From Magicicada septendecula (lineage: Eukaryota; Arthropoda; Insecta; Hemiptera; Cicadidae): DNA of 64,000 nt. The stretch covers positions 407,943,969 to 408,007,968 of the forward strand of contig CM068371.1 in assembly GCA_034769895.1 (NCBI GenBank), read 5' to 3'. Under the pieces are notes generated by a model. The model was not told the origin of the DNA. It did not search any database and was given only the letters and a program-made list of their open reading frames with translations. A program made the translations under genes and the position numbers. Positions 23,262 through 34,828 of the stretch are shown here, one piece after another; positions within the stretch are counted from its first letter, which is position 1; every line of letters begins with the position of its first letter.

Positions 23262-25145
23262 TTATAAAGGTGCAACGCTCAAAAGAACCTGCGCAAAGCC
23301 CTCTTCCCCGCACATTCTCTCAGAGTGGATGTGTGACGTCATAGAGGAGTGGTGGAGGGGGTCACATGCTGTCTGACCACTGTACTGTGCACATCGTGAA
23401 GACACGGTGACACAAGAGTTTCGTTGCCACTTCTGTATCAGTTTTCGCGCGCTCTTGTTGTTTTGTCGGTTTTATACACATTTTCTTTCTTTCTTTCTTT
23501 AGTTGTTAGTTGTAGTCCTATAATCCCTTATCGCGTAGCGTGTACTTTATTCGTAAATGTGTTTATGTATATAGTGTTGTGTAGCCTGTTATTCTAGTGA
23601 CAGTGTCATTTGAGTTTAGTTATGGCTGCTTCTTCGAAGTCTGTTAGCAAAATAGTATATTTAGATGAAACATTCGTTCATTCTACTCACTCTGTCCCAT
23701 CATGCTGGCAATCTGATACAGAGCTGGGAAAATTACAAGCTATAGGAAAAGGTCCTCGCATTATTGTTGTGCATGCCGGGGGAGAGGAAGGCTATATAAA
23801 CAACGCCTTATTGATATTCAAATCAAAGCAAAAAACAGGGGACTACCATGACGACATGAACTTTACCAATTTTTCAACCTGGGTGGAAAGGCAACTGCTA
23901 CCGAACTTAAGTCCAAACAGTATGATAGTATTAGACAATGCTAGTTATCACAGCGTACAAGAGAATAGGAAGCCAACAATATCGTCGCTCAAAAAGGACA
24001 TAGTTGATTGGCTTACGCACAACAACATCCAATTTGAAGGTAGTTTGACCAAAGCTGATGTTAGTAAAAAATTGTTCCTAGTGAGAAGACCTACAAAATT
24101 GATAAAATGTTTACCAATGCCGGTCACAGTGTTTTACGTCTGCCGCCCTATCACGCAGACCTCAATCCTATTGAGTTGGTGTGGGCAGACATCAAAGGTA
24201 GAGTGAGTGAATCTGTGTCAGACTCTCTAGAAGTGAAGCGCAGACTTTGCGAGCAAGCATTTTCGGATTATTCAGAGTCCAAATGGAAAAACTGTTGCGA
24301 GCACGTACGCAAGATAGAAGATGAATATATATCCAAAGATGTCCTCATTGATGACGCCATTGATAGCTTCGTTATTTCTGTGAGTGATGTCAGCTCATCT
24401 GAATCTGAATCTGAGTCCGAGGATGACAGCAGTAATCAGGAAGACGATGGTGAGATCGAAGATGAGATACGAGAATGACAGGTATGTTATACTGCCTCTT
24501 ATGACTTTAATCCTTATCCTTCATAAGCGAGTGTTTTGCATGTATTATTTCATTTTGTTCATATTATGTCCTCCGTGTGTACGCTTATTGGAGCTGTATA
24601 TTTCTTTAAAATATGGTTTACAGCTTGGAAATCGTAAATAGTTCCATTTAACTCTATGCTTAATACTATTTTATAATTTTAGGTTTAGTAATATTTTAGG
24701 TTTATATATTTAATAGATGTTTCAAATAGGTTTTGAAGCCCACATGACATTTAAGCTCCGAATTAAATTAAATACACGAAATATTAAACACCTCATATTC
24801 ACACGAAGAATCACATTCAGTAACAATATGAACAGATAATTAATTATCAAAAATAGGAAAAATCTGTGTACTTTGTCAAATACATAATATATTATAAAAA
24901 AATATATTATTTTTATTATATACAAATTTGCATGAAATATTATATTTTATTTAGTCAGACGCTTGTATGAAACATTCGCATTCTGTAGCGAAGTGCTGAA
25001 CCTCCGCTTGCCCCTCCAGTGCCCCCACCACGTCGCCAGATTACAGATTTCCAACCGTCGCGTCAGAACTGGCAGACGCAAGTGCGCGAACCCTACTAGT
25101 CGAGGGTTCTTTTGTTTGTTGTCAAGTTATAAATACCTATTAAAT
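23262..25145 (+). mobile_element. IS630/Tc1-mariner-type DNA transposon, decayed
   Basis: A DDE transposase-like gene is bounded by imperfect inverted segments. Left, AAAGGTGCAACGCTCAAAAGAACC (23268-23291) resembles, inverted, a segment around 25105-25145 that also contains CAAAAGAACC. Inner GTGGTGGAGGGGG (about 23350) resembles GTGGTGGGGGCAC read inverted near 25020-25030. Exact borders and the TA duplication are uncertain. It lies inside the lipase intron in the sense direction. Confidence 0.55.
23622..24478 (+). pseudogene. IS630/Tc1-like DDE transposase (frameshifted)
   Basis: The first frame, from the ATG at 23622, reads SKIVYLDETFVHSTHS, with the first catalytic Asp in LDET. IIVVHAGGEEG, TGDYHDDMNFTNF and MIVLDNASYHS follow; DNA-YH holds the second Asp. 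Near 24100 the frame shifts. The second frame (24107-24478) continues GHSVLRLPPYHADLNPIELV, with the catalytic Glu in NPIE, and ends in an acidic Ser/Glu/Asp tail. The N-terminal helix-turn-helix DNA-binding part is missing, by truncation or an unseen exon. All three catalytic residues survive but the frameshift makes it a pseudogene. Confidence 0.8.
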
Positions 25146-25629
25146 AGGATTTGGCATGCTGCGCTGACGAACCAATCACGTCGCACTTGTCTCTGATTGG
25201 CTGATGATGTTTCTAGGTAACAATGTGTTGGCTGTTCGATTTTATGTAAGTGGGCCTGTTTAGCACCAACACTTAATCTGTACCACAATACTGTGGGAAT
25301 TGGTGCACAGCTTGCCAGTTATTTTCAGTTGTTGAAACAATGAAGATGGCCTTAGTGTGGTGACACTCTGAACCTATCATAGTGAAAACAAAAAACAAAG
25401 ACACTCATCTTTACAGCTCCATGTTTCTATTCTTAAATATGTTATGAATTCGTAGTTCCCATTTTAAATTTGTTGTATCTTTACTGTGTCATCATAAATG
25501 TAACTAAAAAATACACACATTTTTATATTTATATAAAATTGTATAAGAAGTAATTTAGAAAGCACCAAAAATAAGCAAGTACCAACAATAAAATAGGCTT
25601 ATACAGTTAAAAAATTGTACTTTGTGTAG
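25146..25629 (+). other. Lipase intron, 3' part
   Basis: AT-rich with no gene; ends at the acceptor TTTGTGTAG (25621-25629). Confidence 0.7.
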
Positions 25630-25801
25630 GTGATGACCTAGGTGTGTATGTTTTGCGACAAGCAGTTTTACGAGAAATGCAGATCACATCTCCATCTTTG
25701 GCATGGCTTCTTCCATCCACGATGTTCTGGAAACCTGATGAAATTCTTGTGGAAACGGATGATCGTAATTATACTATAAATGATTTGAAGGACTTCTTTG
25801 A
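25630..25801 (+). CDS. PLA2G15-like: Group XV phospholipase A2-like gene, next exon
   Basis: A 172-bp exon after a TAG acceptor and before a GTAAGC donor. The first two bases complete the Gly codon opened at 20029, and the reading frame is uninterrupted. It encodes GVYVLRQAVLREMQ, SLAWLLPSTMFWKPDEILVE and NYTINDLKDFFE. The SWLLP..-W.P.-V-T-..NYT..D-..FF pattern is characteristic of the LPLA2/LCAT family after the active-site Ser region. N-glycosylation is possible at NYT, consistent with a lysosomal or secreted enzyme. Confidence 0.88.
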
Positions 25802-26270
25802 GTAAGCACATCACATTACAATTAATATTCTGTACGATGCTAAATAATTAATATTTATTTTATAGTCTTGTTTCGCTTTTACTTTAGCTTCTTTATGTTG
25901 CCTTCATATTTTGTGGCTTTTGATTTTGCCTAACTGTAAGTATCATTGTAACGATATACACAGTGTGCACACTAAGTGGGGTTTTCTCTGTTGTACACAA
26001 AATGAGTTATAAAAGTAATAGAAATTGCTAAGTTGCAGATTCATTGATTTTTTCCAATGCATAGTAAGATTTTTTTTAAATTAAGAAGTTATATTATTGT
26101 TTTTGAAGCTCAGTATTTAGTTTACAGAGTAGAGTAAAATAAAAGGGACCAATTTTTGGATGAGAAAAGTATAGATAATATACCTGGTAATCCACAATAA
26201 CTCAACTTGCAGGAAACATTCAAAGGTTGAAGTGTCTTAGTATCTAATTTTAGAGTGATCAATGTTTAAT
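25802..26270 (+). other. Lipase intron before Gypsy insertion
   Basis: Starts at the GTAAGC donor; AT-rich with no gene seen. Confidence 0.7.
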
Positions 26271-26274
26271 ATAA

Positions 26275-26818
26275 TGTTACGACGGTTTACTTGATCATCG
26301 TAGGTACAGTGGAAAACAACAAAATACAAGACACCAATTAAGTCACTAATCACCAGCTTTAATTTTCACAGTTAAACAGCCCATAATTAACAACAAAGTC
26401 TCTTATAACAAATCAAATAAAAATTGTTCACACGCAAATAAATGTCACTAATATTAAAACACAATTATATTACAATATACCGTCCGATTATAAAACACAA
26501 CACTTAACTAATAACCACTTGAACGCGCACAGTAATATCGCCCGATAATCTCTTGAACCGCACTCTAAATATCTCGCAGCTATACTGAACTGAACGTTGT
26601 TGAGTACAGGTATTTATAGCTGCCGAAAATCTAGACAATTCAACATACTATGTAAAACTACGACGTAATTGCTTGCAGCCGTGACACAGTGAGAGCGGCC
26701 GCGCCAATTCTCGCACCGTCTAGCAAATGCGTCGACAAGCACGTATGCCATCTACAGTAGACCGAGATTCTTCTGGCACATTCGACAAACACATAGATTG
26801 TTCTGTGATGTCGTAACA
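26275..26818 (-). repeat. 3' LTR of Gypsy element
   Basis: Plus-strand start TGTTACGACGG, end GATGTCGTAACA. Followed by the purine tract AAGGAGGGGGCAG (minus strand, 26819-26831). Confidence 0.9.
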
Positions 26819-26831
26819 CTGCCCCCTCCTT
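26819..26831 (-). promoter_or_regulatory. Polypurine tract of Gypsy element
   Basis: The minus strand reads AAGGAGGGGGCAG directly before the 3' LTR. It primes plus-strand DNA synthesis and confirms minus-strand orientation. Confidence 0.85.
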
Positions 26832-27890
26832 AAGCCTGTTCATCCCGAACTGGCAAACCGTCTCTGAAGTAGTACTTAGCCAGGCGATCTAGGTGGACGA
26901 CCTTGAACTTTCGCTGTCCTTCCTGTTGAATCAGATAAACAACATTGTTGATTCTGTTTTTCACAGTGTAGGGTCCTTCCCAGTTAGACTGAAGCTTAGG
27001 TGAGCGACCACGATGGCGCTTTGGATTGAACAACCAGAGATGATCTCATTCTTGGAACCCACACTATTGCTGCGAATGTCATACCGAGTTTTCGTTTTGT
27101 CACTGGCAATCTTCAACCGTCCTCTTACCAAGCGATTCATTTCTCGCAGTTGGTTTTCTAATTGTGAGGAATAGTTCTGTGGCTCTTGGGACTGAGTCTC
27201 AGGTGATCCGAACATTAAGTCCCCAGGAAGACGAATCTCCCGCCCAAACATCAATTTTGCTGGAGTCATGCCAGTTGTGTCGTGTACTGATGATCTATAT
27301 GCCATGAAGAATAGTGGTATACGTTGGTCCCAGTCTGTTTGGTTCTCGTCAACAACCTTCGAAAGATGCTGCTCAAGTGTCCTATTGAATCGCCCAACCA
27401 TCCCATCCGACTGAGGATGCAGAGGTATTGTCCTGGTCTTTCGAATTCCAAGTAGACGGCATAATTCTTTAAACACTCCTGATTTGAAATTTCTCCCTTG
27501 ATCCGTATGGATTTCCATAGGGGCTCCATAACGGCAACAGAAGTTATGAACTAACTGCTGTGCCACAGTGGTAACTTCCTGATTTGGAATTGCGTAGGCT
27601 TCCACCCACTTAGTAAAGTAGTCACTTACAACCATGATGTACCGGTTTCCATCGTCAATAAGTGGGAATGGTCCAGCAATGTCTATGGCAATTCTCTCGA
27701 AAGGCACTCCAATATTATACTGTCTCATTTTTGCCCTGCTTCTGGTTTGTGGGCCTTTTTTTGCAGCACATATTTCACACGCCCGAACCCATTCCTCTAC
27801 GTCGTGGTGAAGATGAAGCCAATAGAATTGCTTCCGTATTTTGTCAAGGGTTTTTGTTAACGCCAAGGTGGCCTCCAGATGTTCCATCAT
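26830..27890 (-). pseudogene. Gypsy integrase (catalytic Glu replaced)
   Basis: Frame 27890-26961 holds the end of the H2C2 zinc-binding domain (VRACEICAAKKGP). The rve catalytic core follows: IAIDIAGPFP (first Asp), MEIHTDQGRNF (second Asp), then HPQSDGMVGRFNRT, where the family normally has MVERFN, so the catalytic Glu is Gly (codon GGG at 27393-27395). A second frame (27033-26830) has the C-terminal NWEGPYTVKNRINNVVYLI and VHLDRLAKY segment. Frameshifts occur near 27855, inside the zinc domain (the HD...GGHLG part is in another frame), and near 27040. Inactive. Confidence 0.88.
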
Positions 27891-28177
27891 GCATCTCCTT
27901 CAAAACAGACTGCACTTTACTTCGGGGAACTATCAACTACATGACCATGTCTCGTCCATCTGCACTTTCCCAAGCCCTTTTCAGCAATCCGTTTTTTAAG
28001 GTGAGATATTCCCATTGTGCCCAGTAGCCCTTCAGCACTTTGGAACCATGGCAGATATCTTGCCAATCTGGGGGGGGGGGCAACTTTCCCTTTTTGCTGT
28101 CAAGATCGGTCCGATATCTTCATCAGTCATCTGTTCTTGTCGACAGTCTTGTGTTGTCCAGCCGTCTACCAGGAAAT

Positions 28178-28558
28178 CTACTGTGATGGCTTGAACATGT
28201 TCGCTTGAGTTTTGTTCTTCCTTTTTGTGGCAATGTCGGCAGTCTTCCGGGCACGGTCTTCGTGATAAGCCACCTGCATTACCATGCAGGTGCCCCCGCC
28301 GATGTTATACTCTTGCAGACGTTCGAGCCACCTTGCCAACTGTCCTTCCGGATTTTTAAATCTCAAGAGCCATGCAAGTGTGGCATGGTCGGTACATAGT
28401 GAAAACTCTCTCCTTGTAACACAATAATTTCTCTCTGGTTTAGAAAGCGTCTTGCTGTAATACGCTCTTACTCGTTCTTCACCGTTCTGCACTTGCCATT
28501 TGTAACACTTGCCGTAGTTCATTATCTCGGACACCGGCAGTAAATGTCTGCATCGCAA
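28178..28558 (-). pseudogene. Gypsy RNase H domain fragment
   Basis: The minus frame contains RAYYSKTLSKPERNYCVTRRE, then CTDHATLAWLLRFKNPEGQLARWLERLQEYN. These match the Gypsy RNase H region (SK.L...E.NY..T..E, TDH..L.WL..F..PEGQ.ARW...L..Y). The preceding RT palm and YxDD motif are absent, and the fragment joins almost directly to the gag tail. Confidence 0.88.
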
Positions 28559-28796
28559 AACTCGTTCGAAAATCTTCTGGCGCTTCAGTATAGGCCAGTC
28601 TAACTAGTCTGTCGATACTTGCTTCAAACTCTTAAAGGCTCTCTCCGGAATGTTGTCGCCTTGCTCTCAACTGGGTGCAGTACACATCTCGCAAATGTTT
28701 TATCACCATACCGTAATTCTAGAGCTTTTATCAACTCAGCATAGATGTTCTGGCTGTCAGGTGGCACTTTTGGGAGTAATTCTGCTTCAGGTCCTT

Positions 28797-29440
28797 TTAA
28801 TGAGAGAACGAGCGAAACAGCCTTGTCTTTCTCTGTCCAATTATTTGCGCATGCAGCAGCTTCAAATTGGCGGAGGTACGTTGCCCAGTGACCGCTTCCA
28901 TCAAAGGTTGAACTGTCCCTACTGGAGGCAAAGTGACTTTCTCTATTAACTTATTTTCTGTCTTTACCATTGGTACAGCCTGTTCAAACGTTTGTTTTGG
29001 TTGTATCTTCAGGAACTGCTCTCTTATGTTTGCCATTGAGATTTCTACTGCAGATATTTTATTTGACATGGTTTCTTCTATGACAGATATTTTTGTAGAC
29101 ATCGATTCTTCACCACTCGAAAAAGATTTTTCTATTTCAGCTATTTTTAATGTTATTGATTCTTGTACCTCCAATATTTTAGTAACTTGTTTATTAAGCT
29201 CACCTCGTAGGAGACCAAACTCTGCAGTGGTTTGTTCTTGTTTCTGCTTTTGCTCCTGTATTAACTCCTTGATGTCTTCTGTTTCACTCTTCCATTCTTC
29301 TTTTTGTCTTTCTTCTGTTTAGCATTAGTGCTTTCTGACGTTCCTCAGCCTCTTCTCTTTCCTGCCTGCGTTTCTTATCCTGTCGTTTCCCTGTCTGTAA
29401 CAGCAGCGCCTGTAAATTTTCCATCATCTGACTGGCATCC
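28797..29440 (-). pseudogene. Gypsy gag-like coiled-coil fragment
   Basis: The minus frame 29174-28797 has heptad-rich helices (STKISVIEETMSNKISAVEIS) followed by PPVGTVQPLMEAVTGQR. Further short frames up to about 29440 are Lys/Glu/Gln-rich, ending at a minus-strand ATG near 29441. Broken by frameshifts; no zinc knuckle recognised. Confidence 0.65.
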
Positions 29441-29511
29441 ATTGTTTACCGATTAATTACGAATTACATTCGTCTTGTATAAAGTGTCCACTGTTTCACT
29501 GTTAACCATTC

Positions 29512-29531
29512 TATCCCACTTCTGACACCAC
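29512..29531 (-). promoter_or_regulatory. Primer binding site of Gypsy element
   Basis: The minus strand reads TGGTGTCAGAAGTGGGATA directly after the 5' LTR. I cannot assign the tRNA with confidence. Confidence 0.65.
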
Positions 29532-30084
29532 TGTTAGGATGGTCTACTTGATCGTCATAGGTACAGTGAAAAACAACAAAATACAAGATACCAATTAAGT
29601 CACTAATCATCAGCTTTAATTTTCACAGTTAAACAGTTCGTAATTAACAACACAGTCTCTTATAACAAAATCAAATAAAAATTGTTCACACGCAAATAAA
29701 TGTCACTAATATTAAAACAATTGTATTACAATATACCATCCGATTATAAAACACAACACTTAACTAATAACCACTTGAACGTGCACAGTAATATCGCCCA
29801 ATAATAACTCTCGAACCGCACTCTAAATATCTCGCAGCTATACTGAACTGAACGTTGTTGAGTAGAGGTATTTATAGCCTCCGAAAATCTAGACGATTCC
29901 ATATACTACATATTACCTTTAAACTATGATGTAATTGCTTGTGGCTGTGACACAGTGAGAGCGGCCGCGCCAATTCTCGCACCGTCTAGCAAATGTGTCG
30001 ACAAGCACGTATGCCACGCACATTAGACCTAGATTCTTCTGGCACATTCGACAAACACATAGATGTTTCTGTGATGTCGTAACA
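29532..30084 (-). repeat. 5' LTR of Gypsy element
   Basis: Plus-strand start TGTTAGGATGG, end GATGTCGTAACA; diverged but collinear with 26275-26818. Confidence 0.9.
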
Positions 30085-30088
30085 ATAA

Positions 30089-30580
30089 TTAGTATTGTAA
30101 ATACTTTTGATGTTGATTAGTGCAGATTTTTGATAACTTAACTTGCATTATAAAATGTGAATTAAAATGTAAATATTTAAAGTAAACAAATAAATTGTCA
30201 CAGGACAAATGGCGCCAATCGTACAAGTCTTTGTTTTTTGGTGACCCTAAAAAGGGCCAGGTGGGGGTGGCGAAAACTCTGTGATGGATATTGCACTCGA
30301 GCCGCGCTGAGATGTTCGGCGGCTGCGCCCGCTGTTCTTGGTGTACTGCAGTCCTCCTCTTCTTATGCCCTGACCGGAATCCCTGATTGGCTCGCTGCGA
30401 ACACATCAGGTGTTCGCGGCGACCTCTCGGCTGGTACCGGGGAGCAGATGTTTGCCTCACTGCCATCACAAAATATAAATATTTTGATATATAAATATTT
30501 AAATCTTGGTATTACTCAGTAAATCATGATTTATATTTTGTTTTTAATAGGCCTTCTGATAACAGATTAACATTTTTCAG
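30089..30580 (+). other. Lipase intron after Gypsy insertion
   Basis: Contains a GC-rich patch (30205-30465) unlike its surroundings, possibly a short SINE or MITE fragment that I cannot name. Ends with the acceptor CATTTTTCAG (30571-30580). Confidence 0.5.
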
Positions 30581-30703
30581 AGATATAGATTATCCAACAG
30601 CTTGGGAGATGAGGAAAGACGTACTACAGTTCTCACAGAACTTTAAACCACCTGGTGTTGAAGTACATTGTTTGCATGGTTATGCAGTGAAAACAGTAGA
30701 CAG
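30581..30703 (+). CDS. PLA2G15-like: Group XV phospholipase A2-like gene, third visible exon
   Basis: A 123-bp exon between TTTTTCAG and GTTTGT. Its first base completes the Glu codon left at 25801. It encodes DIDYPTAWEMRKDVLQFSQN and FKPPGVEVHCLHGYAVKTVDR. The P.GVE.HCL.G....T segment is a conserved block of the LPLA2/LCAT family before the catalytic Asp region. Together with the other two exons it gives a continuous, open and frame-consistent coding segment, so the gene is probably functional. The next exon must lie beyond the 21-kb nested insertion; I did not find it. Confidence 0.87.
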
Positions 30704-31073
30704 GTTTGTTTCGTAAGCAGCTTAACTTCCTTTTATTTTTAATAAGATTAATTAATTAGTTATAGCTAGATATTATCAAGATACAAATCATATTTTACAG
30801 TGAAGAATAGGTCAGCATAATTATTGCAGATTTTGTTATGTGATTCTAACATTTTAGATAGATTGTCTCTTAATGTACTAGCACTTCATTGGTTGTGCCA
30901 TGCAGATGTTTTAACAGTGTCTGATGAGGTGGTAAACCCATTTTTTTGTATATATTCAGGCATACTATGCATGCTTACATTATTCAACTAAACCTGAATC
31001 TGTGTTTCTCAATTTATCCATGATATTAACCTTTCACCATGCAAAAAATGGTAGCTTATCTCCACTGCATGTA
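30704..31073 (+). other. Lipase intron before the nested insertion
   Basis: Starts GTTTGT; AT-rich, no gene seen. Confidence 0.6.
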
Positions 31074-31189
31074 TACAAGATGTGTTAAAAAAAAGACAAC
31101 TATTTGTGTAGCACGTCAGCTTGGGGAATAAAGAGAGCTGCACAATTAAATGCTGCTAGCGACAGTTTTTAAAGCTGGAATGTAGTTAT

Positions 31190-32387
31190 TGTGATATTCT
31201 ATTCACATACAAATACAAAAAATTATTTTATTTTCCACCTACCTTGTTTCCACCTATTTTCCGCCTTCTGCCAGAGTCCGCAACACGTACGTTAAAAATG
31301 CAAATATGATTATAGGTTATCGTAATAACTTACGCAACGCATTTTTTAAAGAGAAATTAATTAAAATTTTATTTTATACTTCAAAGTTTTCTTTTCGTAT
31401 TAAATTGTTATTTGTTTGGCCTCTTGGCTCAAATGATCCAAAATCATGGAAAATGTATAAAGCTTGTGATGTTAGTCACCTAGTGGTATTACACTTACAG
31501 AATTACAATACACCTTACCTTAATTAGACAGCCCAATCTGCTATTTACACTCACATTCACACCTTTACAAAACCAACTACTATTATTTAATTGACATATT
31601 TGCGCAAAACCCTTTATAAAAAATATTTGTTGAAATTACGGTTACAGGTTACCCGACGGCTCACTCCTTTCGCTGCCACGTGGCTCGTATTCTTTAAATG
31701 CCCGAAAGTTTATTTTGGCCCGCTCACTTCACTAATTCTGTTTTGCAATGTTAGGTTCTTGGTTACCCCTTTCTACATGATGAAATTAAACTGTTATGTG
31801 CACACGGTCTTTTCACGCACCCGTTATATTCAAACGGCCGCCGCCGCCTCACCACAATAGCACTGCTAATTCACATTTTGTTATATGATTTTGATGGAAG
31901 TTTGTGTCCAGTCGGCGGACGCACTACGGTTTGCGTCCGGCAGATTATGATGTTACTTTCCGACTGACTTACATGCTGCTGGGCATCACTGCCTTGCCTG
32001 CGAACAAATTTCGTCGCCGTTCAAAGCCTTCGTTGTCGAAGTTTTAGTGGCTGTACAGGTGGCACACAGGATTTACGTGTGCTGTACGACGACGATATTT
32101 CACTGCCTTTTCTTTCGTTTAGCGTGGATTAGGCGCTCCACAGATGTTTGTGTTTGTGCATTGGTGAGTGGACGTCACACAACCGCAAAGTTCTAGGAAT
32201 TGTGTTATTGTCAACAGCACGACATTCCTTTATATTGTTACATCACCCCGTTACAGTGTCCCGTTTCTTTGTTTAGACTGCGAGTTAGATTTAAGCTGGC
32301 CACATATATGAAATGAATTGTGCAATTTAATAGAATCAAAACCAAAATTAATAAAAAATAAAAAACCTCCTAATTCGCCCCATTACA
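31190..32387 (-). repeat. 3' LTR of element A
   Basis: Plus-strand start TGTGATATTCTATTC, end CGCCCCATTACA; collinear with 50681-51880. The small plus-strand frames at 31306-31860 recur in the other LTR and are judged non-coding. Confidence 0.93.
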
Positions 32388-32435
32388 ATACCCCCCAATG
32401 AGAAATCTTCTGTCGAAACAGAAGAAATCTCATTG
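32388..32435 (-). promoter_or_regulatory. Polypurine tract and conserved hairpin of element A
   Basis: The minus-strand tract TTGGGGGGTAT directly precedes the LTR. The adjoining 40-nt hairpin (32396-32435) has arms CAATGAGAAATCTTCTGT and ACAGAAGAAATCTCATTG, pairing at all but two positions, with a loop around CGAA. Equivalent hairpins occur in B (36096-36136) and C (44536-44575). Confidence 0.8.
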
Positions 32436-34684
32436 CTAAACCCCTAAGAGGACCGGTGAGGAACTGGTGCCAACCACCCCCTTTTTCTCTTACACGTCAT
32501 GGGTAAACACCCCCCTGGCTCGGCGACTATGGATCTCTTAGCTAAATGGATTAAATCTCTTTGTTGTTATTACTGAAAAAAAAACAAATAAATTGAATAT
32601 TTAATTAGAACATGAACTGCCTTATCTTAACATTTGATTATACCTATATCCTAAACAATATAATTCAATAACACTATTACTACACATAAACAATAATACA
32701 ACCAAAAATGCAAAACATCAATTTAATGGCAGGCACAAAAAGTATATACAAATATATATATTTTTTTTCTACTACCCCCCTTTTAATCCCTTAACCCCTG
32801 ATACCCGTTACATTCTACTGTGTTCAGCACTAGACTTCTTGGCCCTCGCAGACCTCAATCTAGCCGTAATCACATCTCCCTCGTGACCTGTAACTGGGTC
32901 ACCGCCCATCCACACTCACTATTACCCCCCTAGACTGTAGCGTCTAGTTGCTTTCACAAGGACTGATGCAGAAGGGGTGGACATTTTTTCTTTTATTCCA
33001 CCCCCATCCTTGCTTCGGCGTTACAATAAAATTCGGTATTACACCTACTAGTTTTTAATTATACACCCCTAATGGACTACCACCCCTATCTGGGTGAAAA
33101 TAGCCCTGTTCCAAAATTTGGTAGATTCCCCCCAAAAATAACCCCCCTACTAAATCTAACAAACCACCGGGTTAGCAAAATAAAACAAACCACAAGCCGG
33201 TTATATCAAGTAAAATTTATGATTTGCCACAATTAACTACTTTCACGGTCATGATCCAGTGAGGTCATGACCGCACTTAGGTGGGGAATCTACAGTTAAA
33301 ACATAAAATGTAGATTGTCATTGATAAAAGTTACTTGGACAGTAATATACACATCTTATTTTCTAGACACTATCTCATCCTGAACATTTTTTATTATACC
33401 CATACAAAGTTTCCTGCAGTTTTCAGTTTTAAATGAATATTTTAACCATTATTTACATCAATTAGCATTTACTTTATAATTCCATTTGAATTTGAATGAA
33501 AATAAAATTAAGTTCATTATTACAAGTTCATTATTAAAATCATCTTTTCAATTAATTTAATTACCAAATTAATTTAATTTTATTATCTCAAGACTCTAAA
33601 TTATGGTATTTCAATCTTATTTGTTCAAGACAACTTTATTTATTTAAATAACATTTTACAAAGGGGCCTAAAAAAAAATATTATCTACATTCCATCACAT
33701 CAGTTGTTTCTTTAGTTTCATAATAGAATCTGCTCATGGCGATGATTCAGCAGACTACAACAGTTATCAACTTCAGCACCTGGCTGTGAACATTAGTCAA
33801 AACATACAGCACACCTGTTTACATTAACAATGGTCTGCAAGACTTGTTTTGTAAGCACTGTTATAAACACTCCGTCTCAACACTCACATAGTCTAAACAT
33901 TCTGGTTACATCATATACTAACATATATACTTCCTACAAATTTTTTGTTTCTATAAATCTTTTAATGTTAACATATTTGTCAAAGTCTATTTATTACAGT
34001 ACACTTCACCCTTTTAGTTATTCTTACTTTTTTAATTACAGTTTTTATTTAATACCATTACCACAATTCATTTTTATTATTGAATTAAACTCTTTTCACA
34101 CCTGTAAACATTTAATTTTATCTAATCGGTATTATAAACTTTATACTTACAGTACCTTATCCACCTATTGACCTGAACACAAAATACACACCACACAGAC
34201 ACACCAATATCTCCACGTAACCTCTGAAACATTTAACAACAATGTTATTTCATACAAACCATTGAACATTAATATCAAATCTCATAAAACAATTTAAATC
34301 CATTAGAAAAATTCAACCGTATAACATTTAAACCAATCAAAATATTTAAACATTTCAAATTATTTTAATTAAATTAATTATTAAAAACACAACATTTTAA
34401 TTACTTTCACCCATTGCAATAATTACAACTCATTCATTATCTTCTTCCCAATTATTTTTGTTATCTATTTAAGCTGCAAAATATTAATATTATTTTTGTC
34501 ATCACAACAAGTTCTACTACATACATACATTGGTTATCTAACATTTTATAATACATACACTTAAATTCACTACACTTATTTACAATTCTTCATCAATGAT
34601 CGCTCAGTTATATCACACTTCAATGTCCAAGGTTGCGAGGTCAAAACCATAAAACAATATATTTATAATTGTCCATTTGTGAAT
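32436..34684 (-). other. 3' non-coding region of element A
   Basis: No ORF. It shares modules with B and C: GAGGACCGGTGAGGAACTG just after the hairpin, a GACTGTAGCGTC block near 32933-32947, and the CGGTCATGA hairpin at 33246-33273. The rest is AT-rich and nearly G-free on the plus strand (33300-34680). Confidence 0.8.
33246..33273 (-). ncRNA. Conserved hairpin 2 of element A
   Basis: The arms CGGTCATGA and TCATGACCG pair perfectly over 9 bp around the loop TCCAGTGAGG. Structural counterparts with different stem bases lie at 38740-38766 (B) and 46700-46727 (C). Confidence 0.65.
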
Positions 34685-34828
34685 TTAAGGCTCAACCTCC
34701 ATCGTCATAGATAAGTCTTTGTTTTATATAGCATTGTTCAATTTCATTAACACACAAATTAATGTTTTGTGTGTCGTCACCATAAAAACCAAATTCATTC
34801 ATTTTACCAAAATAATCATAAAACAAGT
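34685..34828 (-). pseudogene. C-terminal end of element A gag-like ORF
   Basis: The minus frame from the B insertion point ends with the family C-terminus (NEFGFYGDDTQN, then RLIYDDGG and a TGA stop). It matches the ends of the B and C proteins (FSLYGYNTQ, RLIW-DGG). It is separated from the rest of its gene (42448-43340) by element B. Confidence 0.85.

Larger units (their letters stand above)
26271..30088 (-). mobile_element. Gypsy (Ty3-type) LTR retrotransposon with most of pol deleted, TSD ATAA
   Basis: LTRs 26275-26818 and 29532-30084 (544 and 553 bp) both begin TGTTA and end GTAACA. Identical ATAA lies at 26271-26274 and 30085-30088. On the minus strand the order is LTR, primer site, gag-like coiled coil, RNase H fragment, integrase, polypurine tract, LTR. 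The protease and RT catalytic region is missing, since only about 240 bp separate gag from RNase H. The LTRs differ at many positions, so it is older than elements B and C. It lies antisense in the lipase intron. Confidence 0.9.

Noticed and set aside
27662-28399. Plus-strand frames opposite the Gypsy integrase and RNase H
   Set aside because: The minus strand has clear integrase and RNase H motifs; these are shadows.
33830-34171. 113-codon plus frame, hydrophobic
   Set aside because: Arises from G-free AT-rich sequence in the 3' non-coding region of a minus-strand element; no relative at the same place in B or C.
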